NCBI GenBank assembly: GCA_914767715.1
Contig: OU612071.1
Location: 14,119,493-14,183,492, forward strand
Reading direction: 5' to 3'
Length of the DNA stretch: 64,000 bases
Source: Membranipora membranacea
Taxonomy: Eukaryota > Bryozoa > Gymnolaemata > Cheilostomatida > Membraniporidae
This document shows, one piece after another, positions 1 to 12,600 of this stretch (positions are counted from its first letter, which is position 1; each line of letters opens with the position of its first letter). Under the pieces are notes generated by a model, which worked only from the letters and a program-made list of their open reading frames with translations, made no database searches and was not told the DNA's origin. A program made the translations under genes and the position numbers.

Positions 1-418
1 ATAGGGGTGATAAAGAGATGAAGATGTGAAGATTGTAAAGGTGACAGCATGATGAGTTTACCAAATGATTAACTTTCTTAAATTAAAAAACACCCAGTTC
101 ATCGCTGCTCTTCATTTTTACAAGCTGAATCAAGAACACAAACACACTCCCTCTTATTACTAAGGCCACCAGAGATAAATCTGATTATATTTTGATGAAT
201 TATTACATTAATGTCTTATTTACATTTCTTTTTATTGCATGGTGGGTGGATACATCGATTTGAATAGATGCCACCTCAACAGAGACCAAATAGATGATTT
301 GTGGCTGGTCTGAACCAAGAAGGCACCCTAACTTGTTGGTTGAACTATACTTTATAACGATTTGAGTTTGCTATCCAACTGCTATAAACAAATCTTCAAA
401 TTTTGAAGCAGAACTTAC
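1..418. other. intron at the left edge of the RGS3-like gene
   Basis: AT-rich sequence downstream of the exon at 419-673 on the minus strand. I see no further exon and no RGS-domain coding in it. Confidence 0.5.
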
Positions 419-673
419 TTTTTCCGATCGGAATGACGCCGCAGAGGTAGCAGATGGCCTGCGATCCACTCTAAGATCACTCTGAGCTCTGCGGAGGTCA
501 TACATCGACCCGCCCCATATACCATAATCCCCTAAGGAACCATCACAGTCATCGTCAGGCTCTTCATTGTCATTGTGGTCGACTAAACCTGTCTCTCGTT
601 TCCTACTGCGTTTGTTGAGTAAGAAGTGGGGTATCGATAGAAACGCACGAGTTTTCAGCCTGCTCTTCATCAT
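419..673 (-). CDS. RGS3-like gene exon 23 or alternative first exon (basic N-terminus)
   Basis: 85 codons from ATG 673 to donor GAAAAA/GTAAGT. Reads MMKSRLKTRAFLSIPHFLLN then KRSRKRETG, an amphipathic and basic start like the membrane-targeting N-termini of small RGS proteins (MKxKLxxxL...). It continues as an acidic patch and RRxS sites. No convincing in-frame acceptor is visible before ATG 673, which favours an alternative promoter making a short RGS isoform. AAG/AGC at 664 would be an in-frame but poor acceptor for the long form. The RGS domain would follow beyond position 1. Confidence 0.6.
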
Positions 674-3600
674 CGCTTACAGGCTAGTAGACCCTCAGAT
701 GTAGTTATATTTGATACCCTTTCAATCCTTTGAGCTCGTTCAACAATCTCCAAAACGACAACCCTGATTACGGCGAAGGGAACGCAGATACAAATCCTTC
801 AGTCATCTGTCAGTAGATTGAGTTTCGCAGAAGTAGTTTGGCATTTATAACTCAATTATAAAAGAGTGATAACAGTATCAGCTAACCTATGTTGTTATCT
901 ACAGTGAGCTAGTGGCAGATGTGAACAAGTGTCCTCACACTGACACTCCTAATACTCAGAGCAATCACTCATAAAATATCCGACAATCCTTAGCGCAGCC
1001 GTTGCAGTGTTGTAAGTGGTGGTAATTATGTGTGACAAATCTATTTTCCTATCCTGATTTCATATGGATTAGAAGCGTTAGAAGCATTAGAAGCAAGAGC
1101 GATCCCGTTTCTGTTAATCCAAAGGGTAAAGCTACCGTTACACAGTCTTTATCAGATTACGTACAGTGCACTTTTTTATATAACAGTTGAGGTTGCTGCT
1201 GGTTGGTTGGTTTGACGAGTGGTTCCTCCAGTCAGAGAAGAAAGCGATTACAAGTCTCTGGTAATGCCACTAAGTGTTATGGAGATATGTCTTCTCTACG
1301 AACGTGTTTTCCAGCAAGATCGAGGCAACTATGTCGTAGTCGAGTTCAGTAGTATAGTGTAGTGATGTAGGCTCTACAGATTTAGTAGCAATTACCGGAT
1401 GGATGACAGGGATACGGCCTCCCGAGAGACAAAATTAGACACAAGATCTCGTCACAGCTGACTGCCTCAGACTTTAACACTTTAACAGCAGTTAGAGCAG
1501 ACTATAGTACACGCCTCCTCCCACCTCCCACGCTACAGCTATCCTGAGTCAATGTCAAGTCCTGACCAATTCACACCGATTGACCTCACAAGCCAGGAAG
1601 TCTATGTCTTCACCAAGCGATAAACGGCCAATTAGCTCACACCACTGCCGCTAACCAAATACAGATTAAACTGCGATACTCTTTGCCTGCCTAGATATAT
1701 AAATGATCATTGATAACAAGTTTTTACTATCAGAGAAATACTTTATATTAGTCATTGCTATCAGTAACTATATTTAGGATGATTTAGCCTGCCTGATAAC
1801 GTAGAAATACTTTCAAGGATTCTTCTACATTATAGTGTCACAATGCTAAGTGTCATTAAACAAACAACATTAGTTATGTTTGCCTGTCTTTATCAATATG
1901 CTGCGGTTGGCGCCTTCAAAATATGCCTGTGATTGTGTTAGAATTTCAATCCTACAATGATAGTGTTTCATTGTCATGGGGCTAATTTCAGCGCCTGTTA
2001 TCTTGAGATAAAGGCAATTGTTTTCAACCAATGATTTAGTCATAAGATGCCTTTGGAGATGATTAATGGAATTTATAGTGCTGCGCCATTTCCAAATATC
2101 TTAACAAGTGGAAGGAATAAAATTTAAAACATTTCTAGCTAGGCTTGGTTGATGAAGTTTGTAGCATTTTGTGATGGAAGATATCAGTTGAGCTTGAAAT
2201 GAAGGATTCCAGATTCAGACAATGATTGAATCTTATGCAACCAACTGCAATGAAATGTTCTAAATTTAACAATGAACCTACAAATTTGAATTTATCAGCG
2301 AAATGTCCTAATGCCCCTTTCAATGACTAGCCCAAGAACTTGCATGACTACTTGTTCAGAACTCAATTACTTCAGGCTATATAAAACTTATACCCCAGTG
2401 CTAAAAATAAGGCTAAAATAATATAATTTTACCAATGGCTAGTCGGAATATGCTCAGCAAGGAGTTGTCCAACTCAAAACACCCAAGTTATTATCCCACA
2501 GTCGAGCAGAGGTTCCTTGATGTGATCAATGTCGCTCTGGTAACATAGTCAGACAAGACTGTAACCAATTATCCAGAGCTGTTTCCTTATCCAAAGTTCG
2601 TAACGATGTGCAACGGCACAGAAATATGCAACGCTCAGAAGTGCAATGCTCAGTGCTCCCAGCATCAACACACTGCTTGATAGCGTGAACAAACATGCAG
2701 TGTCTTAGAACACCTGTCTTTAGGAAGCCGGTATATATCCTCCAAGTCACAGACTTCTTGTAGATTTGTTTTACAGCACAGAGTCATATCACATTGAATA
2801 GGTTGGCGAACCTTATGTAGTGCAGAACATTCACCCCTCTGCTAGTGCTGTTTATCTTTAGACAAATTACTGCAAAAGTATTTGACTTGCAGCGCTATGC
2901 AGCAGGAATCATTGTATTACTAATAAACTTATTACGCTGTTCAAATATAGATGCTACAATATGTCTATATTCCAGTTACGAATCCCCAGCCCAGTTGCTA
3001 TTCCTAGATGTAGCCTGGGTTCACAGGCACAAATCATTAGAATTAGTCGGTCATTCAACTCTTTTTGTTAGTGGTGATCCAAATGCTCATCCACAAGCAA
3101 TTTTGTTTGCTAAATTGGTTGAAACATCAAATTTTCAGGCCATAATGAGTTCTGTATCTCATCAAAGTCAAGACTTATGATTTGAAACATATAAGTTTGA
3201 TGCCTAGCAGATTGCAATTCTGTTCCCTCGATTATATTCGCCTCTCAAAGGCAACCTTATTGCCAGTGATAAGATAGAATTTTACCAGTAAAAGAAAATT
3301 TAAGATCTTGTCACAGTGCCTCGACCGGTATATAAGGGCCAGTCAATGTAAAGCGATCACCCAGCCATATCAAATTCAAATGGGGTTAGCAGCATTCAAA
3401 TTCCTCCTGCTTTTTCGGAATTAAGAGGAGAAGCAGTGAATTATTTTTAATGGGAATCAGACAAGCTGATGCGGGATTGTGTGATACACATGCCCAATAA
3501 ATTTTCATTCCAATAATGGCATTGGAAAGTGGTGAAAATATGACTGATGTCATACGGAATTGCCCAGTTCCGATGATTTCAAATCATCCGCTTCAAAATA

Positions 3601-6600
3601 TATGAGCTCTTATTGGTCAATTTTGACGTTATGATTTATGGTTTTAGAGGTTGCCTAGATACCGTTGTCAAGATTGAAATTGACCGTTGTAATTAAACCC
3701 TATAATCCCAAGTGTGATGAGCCAACACAACAATAGCTATATCATAGCCTCTATTCAACTTTATTTATGGGTGTCTGCGAATCACAATTTCTTATATAAC
3801 ACACTTGACCACTTGAGAACGCAACATGGACTGGCTGTTAGAGGCGGAGACCAAGGCCATTCTCCGCCTCTAATTACGTTGATCAGCCAATGGTCTTGCC
3901 TGTCACTTCACATGATTAATCCCCGTGCACCCCCTTCGATTCCTACCTGTTTAAGTATAGGAAACTAACTAAATTTTTCGCATAGATAAAGCTTTAATGA
4001 CAGTAAGGGGAATTCTGGGTGAGTTGGTGGATTATAGTCATATGCTGTGTATATAGAAAGAGAACCTTTAATGAGGAGAGAGGATTGATGACAATAATTT
4101 TAAGGAGATTGATATACATGCCCCTCTAAATTCATTATAAGGACAGCAATGAATGGCACACACTCACAGACGCATACAATATGTTGATTCAGTTCACATC
4201 AAACTTACATGCACCCCACGTCACATTCACACTTGGTAAATAAAGCCATTCCACATAATAAACCAACATCAAAGAAGATATTATTGGAGTTACCCGCTCC
4301 TTTGAAATGAGCAGACGATTATTGACCCCACCCTCTCTCTAAGCTACGATTCCCACACTGTGTTATGAGAGACCTCAAGCACATCCAATGTTCAAATTAG
4401 TAAGGACAGAGTACGCCTCAACAAACATTGTCCAAAAACAATAGGCATGCAGTCCACATGATACTAATGATAAGTCATAAGCTAGAAAATACCTGTTCAA
4501 ATGTCAGCTGGTTCATCTGTTGTTGTAGGAATCTAGCGTGATTAGGTGTTCCTATCGTGTGACTGCTCATCGGACCCGTCGTGTAGCTCTTACTTCTCCT
4601 TATCCTGGAGGTCAGAGATTTTTTCTGTGCAGGAGACCTAGAGCTGAGCTTGGCGTCCGACTCCACATGAGGCATGTAGAAGACCGGGACACCCGGAGAG
4701 GCCGGTGTACGAAGACTAGTTGGTGTACTTTCAGGTGATGCCTGATCGTCGCCCAGTGCGAATGAGGTTTGCGATCGCTGACCAGGGAGCTCGCATCTTT
4801 GAGATTCGAATGTCAGATTTAGTCCGTTGTCAGCCGATATGGAGCGCCTACGTTCCGCGCTGGTGCTACTTGATAGTTGACTAGATGAATTGTTAGTGTT
4901 TGAGGTTGTTGTAGTAGGGGTGGTGCACATCTCCTCCCCGTAACCAGATAACGATTGAGAGTTGGAGGTTAGGTCCTCAGAGTATAATTCAGGGTTGGAG
5001 TAAGATCTGCGATGTTGACTTCTATTTATAGCAGCTGCCAAATAAGACTTATCTCCCCTGCTCATATTGCATCTCGCTAATTCGGGATCACTGTCTGTAA
5101 ATTTAGAGCTCAGTGGCAGACTAGAGCCTGATCTTTTACTGTATGATGATGCACTTTTATCCAGGGGTGTAGACGTACAGTCTGAAGGGGTAGAAGGGGT
5201 GTCTTCGTGGCTACAAGTACTAATATGCATGCTTGTGTTCGTCAAATCATCGTCCTCCTCTGTAATAGCTGACAAGTCAATAGGAGAAGCGCGCATCATC
5301 CCAAAAGCGTTTAGCCTCCTTTCTCCTCCAGCCTCAATATCTTTACTCGGTGATGGTGGACCAACAGTAAATGTTGGTAAACCCGCAGTGAATAAATCCT
5401 CATCACTGATTGGTGGACAGTTATTATTGTTGTTGTTGTTATTATTCACAGTAACAGTCATTGCCTGCTTCGCTTCGTGCTTGGTATAATCAGCCAGCTG
5501 TAGACAATCGCTGGCAGTCTCGGCACTCGTCCCGCTACTGTTGTTCCTCAGTTGATTTGGAGGGCAAAGGTCATCGGCCACCGCTGTCATGCTGTCAGAC
5601 AAGCCGTCGGGTGATCGGCCGACAGCAACAGCAGTGCTGCTGATGTAAGGTTTACTAGTGCTGATCTGTGGCGGAGTAGAACCGACTGTAGTTGGTGGTG
5701 ACGAATCGACAGGGTCACAGCATAGTTCCTCACCATCGGTGCACTCTGAGGATTCACTCACTTGAATACCCTGTACAACAGAAGGGAAGAAATGTGTCAA
5801 GCAACGTGATTGGCTATTGAAAGGTATCCCATGATGCAATGTCCTAGAATTCCCAGCAAATCCCATGATGCAACATTCTGGAATTCCCAGCGAGATCAGG
5901 TCAATGATAAACCAGTCCCTGAATGTTGGACCTGAATTTGCTAGACATTACAAGCTGAATTTGTATTTAGGGAATACACTGACTATTATCATTGTGTTAA
6001 ACCTACACATGAACATAAGTAATGAGTAACATTTTTATATTTGTTTATATATCGAAGATAGGATGCCTTTCGAAACACTTTAGTTTCGCTAATTATGTAA
6101 AGATACATCTATAGTTTTAAACTTGATAATATACAATCAACTAGAAATACAGTCATTTATCTTCACCACTTCAAGCTACTGCAATTAGGCTTTTAATAAG
6201 TGTGACGAAGTATTTTAATTAGGTAGTTAAATTATGATGGTCAACAAGCTGCTATAAAAGTAGCTATCATCTTTAAATGGGTCCAATATTTATAATTGTT
6301 TAATTAAGATATGGGGAAAGGGGGTGAGTCATGCTTGGTTCACATTGTCCCAGATGACAATCGGATGCCATCCCAGATGCTTATCCCAGTCACATTATAA
6401 CATTCATCCCAGATAGCCATCCCAGTCAATGTGAACCAGAAAATGACACAATCCCAGACTGTCTAATGTCTGTTATAAATAATGTGACTGGGATAGCATC
6501 TGAGATGGTATCCTAGTTTCATCTGGGACAATGTGAACCGAGCATAAAATTTCAATAATCCAGCTCAGTAAAATCTATGAAATTAAATACATATATATGA

Positions 6601-9600
6601 TATGGTTTGATATTACATCACCATGGCAACAGTGATAAACAATGAAAACAAACTTGTCTCATCTGTTCGTTGCCTATTTATACAGCGACCCTTTTTTCTT
6701 GCGGGGGGGGGTTGGCACCCCACAGTGCAGCAGTTACCCTTTCCATATATACAAAAAATCTCAAGCTAGATGACAGACAAAATCAGATCTGAGGCAATTT
6801 GATGCAGGTAAATTGTTAGGTTGGGATAACTCCTTGCTGTGAGTAAATATAACAACTTCAATCTCATGACAAACCAGCACATCACTATAATCAGAGAGAG
6901 TGCTTAGATGATTCTATGAAATGATGGCTCCCTTAATAAGCCAGGGATTGTACAAAACCCATACCATCTCAAAACTCTTAAGGTCGATACTAGGAGTACT
7001 GCAGAGACGACAAGCACACTTAATTAATTAAGAGTAAACCTTGAGATAGGTAACTACTTTAGAATAAATAGTGTACACTGCAGTGGCCAGGCCATTTGCA
7101 TGTCTGCGCGCAAGCAGTAGAAAAAAAAAACATTTAAACTGAATTAATAATTTAGTTGACTAATCAATTTTACTAATCTAACATGATTAAAACTACCCGA
7201 GCAAGCATTAGATTTTCTAGGACGCGAGATAAAACTGGACTATTTAGTTTATCGGAAAGGTTTTTAGGGATAGGAATACTATCCCCGGCCTTAAATTAAG
7301 CATGAAACTGCGTCAGCCTTCCATACTATCAAAAACGATCAATAGATCTGAATTTTCTGCAGCCTGGAAAAGGAAAGGTACATGATTATCCACTATGAGG
7401 GAAGTAAGATCAGGTCTAACAAAGAGACCTAAACTGAAATAGATTACATAGGTATCTGGATGGTTTCAGCATCCAAGTATTTTACACCAAATATACTAAG
7501 TACACTCAAGTTCGCGAGTTGCCAACGGTTGCGCACAGGGAGTTGGTAAACTAAGTACTTTAGGTTGCCAACATTTAGGCGCACAGGGAGATGATCTTAT
7601 CTCTCTTGGCACATCATTCTGCATATAAAATTAACTCTTGAGAGCGTTGAAACTATTATAAAGTCCAAGAGTTGGCTCTCAAGGTCATCAATACATTCAC
7701 ACCTTCAAATCAATCAATTCAAAACTACGCAACACTTCGTTTTCAGCCCGTCATACATACTCACTCACACGCTACACTTAGCCATACTCATATCATATCA
7801 TACATTACAATCAATACAAACATACTGGATTCAGATAGAACAATGAGGTCAAAAAATAGTTCAGAGTAGGGATTAGCATACAAATCTATGATGCTTAATA
7901 CCTTAGGCAAAGTTGTCGTTGAAGAGATCAATGTTAGGACAGGGAGAGGCTATGAGTATGCGCCAGGAAGGATACTGAGAGGGGATTAGAGCGGTGTAAT
8001 ATGTAAACTATACAGTAGATGATGCAGACAGATTAATGGATTTCCCATGTATATGTCCGTATAATCCATATAGACATGATGACTCTGGTGTTTTTACAGC
8101 AAACAGGACAGTGCGCTATTTCTAGTGTGTAAATATGCATTTTCTACTCGCTTCAGGACCAAACTTTGGTTACTTGAATTCGGGTATGATACCTTCTTGA
8201 GTGCTGCCCTTGTTTATTTCTAGTGTTTGAATAATGTATTTTCAACATGCTCCTGAAATTAAACTTTGCGTCAACGCTTGCATAGAAATCTGTGTCAGTC
8301 CACGGGAGACAACTGTAGCCCCCCTCTCTGAGATAACCGCCAACACATATAAATCTAAGGCTATTATTGGAGACAATTGAATGATCTACCAAGTCAATAT
8401 TTAGGTATTATTAGTTTTAGCTCGAAGAGTATATATACATATATCGGTATATTTATTGTTTGATGGGGTATACACATGCTTATAGGAGGATGTGTATTTT
8501 TAGCTGTCGTCCTTGTTTGGGGCCGAGGAGATGAGATATAGATTTCTGCCCAGAGAGACGAAGGCAGTTGTTAGAAAAGAGCTTGAGAAGGCTGAACAAT
8601 AGAATCAAGTAAATGAGGCGAATGCTAAGAGTGTTGTGTTTTTTAAAGTACAGAGTGTCAGATGTCAGGAGACCATCCTTTATGATGAGGAAGTTGAAAA
8701 TAGATGACGTGACATCATACTGAATAAAGCTGATGATCTGGAAACTCTAGCTGCAGGAATGCAGTGCACAAATTAATTTTGTAGCTGTACTGACAAAACA
8801 ACACAGTGCAGTGTGAACAAAAACAAACTAATAATTTTAAAATAGAAGACAGCCAACTATAAAATGACTCAAAGTCGTCAAGTTTTGTTATGCGTATACC
8901 ACAATGCAACAGTAAACATAAAACCAATGACATCTTCTGAGGCTTGGTTCACATTGTCCCAGATGACACTAGGATGCCATCCCAGATGGTTATCAGTCCG
9001 TCACATTATAACATTCATCCCAGATAGCCATCCCAGTCAATGTGAACCAGAGAATGACACAATCCCAGACTGTCTGGGTCCGTCTGGGATAGCATTGGGA
9101 AAGTTTGAAGCTTACGAACTTTCCCGATGCTATCCCAGACAGACCCAGACAGTCTGGGATTGTGTCATTTTCTGGTTCACATTGACTGGGATGGTTATCT
9201 GGGATGGCTATCTGGGATGAATGTTATAATGTGACTGACTGATAAGCATCTGGGATGGCATCCCAGTGTCATCTGGGACAATGTGAACCAAGCCTTAGTA
9301 AGAGTGCTCATGCAGTTGTCAGCGGGAGAATTGTAATAATTCATAAATCTGTTTGACAAAATTGTAGGCCAATTTTCCTCTACCCAATATACCCTACGAC
9401 CCTAAAATAATATAGAAACCCCTGAACGGAATATGAGAAAGAAAATAAGAAATAGAAACAACACCGAACACCTGTAACTCACGGCTGATGATTCACCGCC
9501 CAGTGACGCTGCCGCTGCAAACGCGCTGCTGAGTTTCATAGCTGACATATCGCTCTGTGATCTCTGATAGACTTTTTTCTCCTTTGCACCACCATTATCC

Positions 9601-12600
9601 GAAAGTTTATCTCCTCCAACGAGTTCGGAGGAGGAAAGTGCTGGCAATGAGTTATTGGCAGTTAATTTGTCAGCAGAGTAGACAACGGCAGGTTCCGACG
9701 TTCGTCTATTTCTGGGGTTACCGAAAGTTTTGATTTTGCGGTTTGTCGTGGAGGCAGATATGATTTGTGCTGGCACAGTGTCTAAAAGTTCCGAAAACGA
9801 GAACGTGCTTTCTTGCTTTAGAATGTTATTGTTTTCTGATGCGTTGCTATTTAAAGAGCCTGGTGATTTGGAGTTATCTTCCTTGTCTATATAAAAACTT
9901 ACACTAGTTGCCTGTTGGCTTTCTTCTGATACTGACTCAGGTTGGCTTTGTTCTTCGCTTGCTACAGATGAAGATCTTCTCTCCTTGTGACCAGTAATGT
10001 CTCCTGCACTTTTAGATTTGACAGGAGTTTCCTTTTCGTTTATTTCACTTTCATCGAGAAGTGTGGTTTCAGCATCCGGCTGCAGAGGTTCCTCCAAATC
10101 AACTTGTGATGCGATAGCCAAGTTTTCTGCTTTATCACCAGACTTATTCTCATGAGTCAAGGGAGTGACCTTGACAGAGTTGTGATTTACATCCTTATGG
10201 GAAATATTAATGGTTTCATTGACTTTTGTAGGATCGGTCAACTCATCCCACTGGGTTTCAGGATTGTTTGCTGAGGGTTTGCTGGAAATGTGTCTCTTTA
10301 GAGAGTCCAGTAATAACACATTACTATTCGAGTCCGTTATCTTGATATTACTAGCCGATGTGTCTTGCATAGAAGGTTCTTTCTCAAAGACAGACAACTC
10401 AGAAGAAGATGTTTGTGATGAGGACCGACTTTGCTCCGGTGCAAAACTCACCTCTGGCCGACTTTGCTCTGGTGCTAAACTCACCTCTGGCTGACTCGTC
10501 TCAGGGCCTGAACAAAGTCTGAGTAGAACAGCGTCAGGGGCTGAGCTAGCTCTTTGGTGTTTGGTAGACACAGCTAATCCTTCTTTCCAAACATTACATT
10601 TATGATCGCAACCGTCTGGAGACGTTTGGCTTGCTGTTGACAGTCTAGATAGAGACCGATTCGATAAAGGTGAAGTAGAATTAGATTCCGTGTCACCCAC
10701 TGAGTGCTGACATTTAGAAGAGTTAGTATAAGCGGAGTCACTGGCCCAGCGTCTTCGGCGGTACGAATCATCCGGCACAAAGTTACATAGATCTAGAATT
10801 TGCCGAGCATCCGATTTAATTTCCTTTGCCATACTTTCACATGAGTTGACTATCCTTTCAATCTCAGCCAAACTTTTCTCGATACGTTCCATGTATCCGA
10901 TGGCTGACGTTGCGTTATTGCTGCCGTTGTCGACAGCGTTGTCGACAGCGTTGCGACAGCTCAGCAACTGCTGAACGGAATGCGACTGCTGACTATCCAA
11001 TAAATTAGCCATGACTGTTCGGAGAGGTGTGAGAGGAATTTTTTATTTATTTATCCCGTTCAATAATCAATGCCTACACTGCTGACGATGTTGACTATAT
11101 ACTATTATTCTCACCATGTACGAATTATCGGTTGTTACATTGCATAATATATAATCGAAGGAGTCCTATTCCGAGAATGACATCAACATGGCGTGCTGGC
11201 AATACGGTCAAATGCCTGAATGGCATCTGTCCATTATCATGATAGCTACCGAAAGCTGTTAAACCTCTTCAAATGTGACACCAGCAATATCCGGAAGCTC
11301 GTGTTGTAAGCTTTCGCTGCTGCCGATTGTCAATCAGAAACACTAGAGCTCTTTCTGTCCTCACACAATCCTATTAGTACTTTTAATTTTCTGACTTGTT
11401 AGTTTTAAAAGCTTCCAATTTTACAAACTCAAACCCATACTTCAAAGAAGCAATCACTCGTATAGTGTTTTATATCGCAGGATGAGGGATTGATTTAGTT
11501 TCATATAGATTAATCAATTATTAAACTGTGCTGTCAGCTCCATGTTGCTCGCTCGGATATTCGCACTTGTGTTTGAATAATTAAAGTCTTGATTGTGTTG
11601 TTGTTGTGCCCGAAATGAGATGAAATGTCAGTAATGAGTAGATGTCGAGTGTTGTTTATAGAAGTTGATAAACGAGTGATGGGGTATGGTAAGACAATAC
11701 CTTCCAGTGACTACTTCAATGCCGGGCTCGAGTGGAATAATGAAAAATATTGCCATCTACAATTCTTCAACCTTCTCTATAACACAATGTAGCAATGAGG
11801 CTTGCCAATTTTATAGACACTTCTGAGTCAGTGAGCAAGTTTGCTTGTAGCACCTTATGACAGATGTCAAACTGAAGCTGTCAGAACGGAAAATTGCCTG
11901 TCACCGGTGTAGACAGGCACTTCACACTATATATAACAAGGTGCTTGTTCTAAACACGCTGCTTTGCTGCCTAAGTGATAATGCCTTCGTGTAGAGCTGC
12001 TTACTGTATAGTTATTTTTTATAGCATTGGTCGGTCGGTTGTAAAGAAAAATTTATTGACAGTTTTTGCGTCAGTGTGCTTTATAAAGATGAGGCAACAC
12101 ATCTTGCTCCAGCTGGGCCCTACTTATGGCTATCAAAACCATCACTTGCTGTCTCGTGGGCTGTCTCTCGACCTAGACATAGTCAGTCGTGGGGGGCCTA
12201 CACACATTGCCCGAGGGACAGTTTAGTTTCCAAGGCTATAAATAGATGACCCTTGATATGGTGCTAGGGGTATCCTTAAAGCTGTTTGATTGGGAAGAAA
12301 ATTAAGACGTGATTATTGAATTATTACAGTAGATTTGTTAGCGATTAGAAAGAGCAACCTGCTGTAACTAATGTATAAAATAACATTTTGTGCAACATAT
12401 TGAGACAAATACCATATTTTCGTGACCACAGAAGGATTCGAATAATTCAAAGGATGACATCACACCAGCCAATTACGAGAAAAGTATGTATCAAAAAATT
12501 ATCACAGGAAGATTAACTGGTAGATTATATAGACCAATTATGATCAGAACAGTTTGAAGTATTTCTACTTGTGAGTTAGGCTGGCTGCCATTTCCAAAGT

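Larger units (their letters stand above)
5771..9482. other. intron 21 with two copies of a palindromic element
   Basis: 3.7-kb intron between exons 21 and 22. Besides the repeat at 5821-5912 it holds the MITE-like elements at 6332-6544 and 8941-9294 and an imperfect tandem pair at about 7515-7600 (TTGCCAAC...GCGCACAGGGAG). No exon is seen. Confidence 0.5.

Noticed and set aside
2845-3180. 111-codon plus-strand open frame
   Set aside because: No Met start, no splice or homology support, composition like random intron. It lies in an intron or flank of the minus-strand gene.
5771-5866. Upstream extension of the exon 22 frame to a Met at 5866
   Set aside because: A strong TTGTACAG acceptor at 5771 fits the phase from exon 21, and the extra sequence is a tandem repeat.
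8864-9220. 118-codon plus-strand frame
   Set aside because: It is produced by the palindromic element at 8941-9294.
9402-9482. C-terminal hydrophobic tail of the exon 21 frame
   Set aside because: It lies beyond a good GCC/GTGAGT donor that joins in phase to exon 22, so it is intron read-through rather than a membrane segment.
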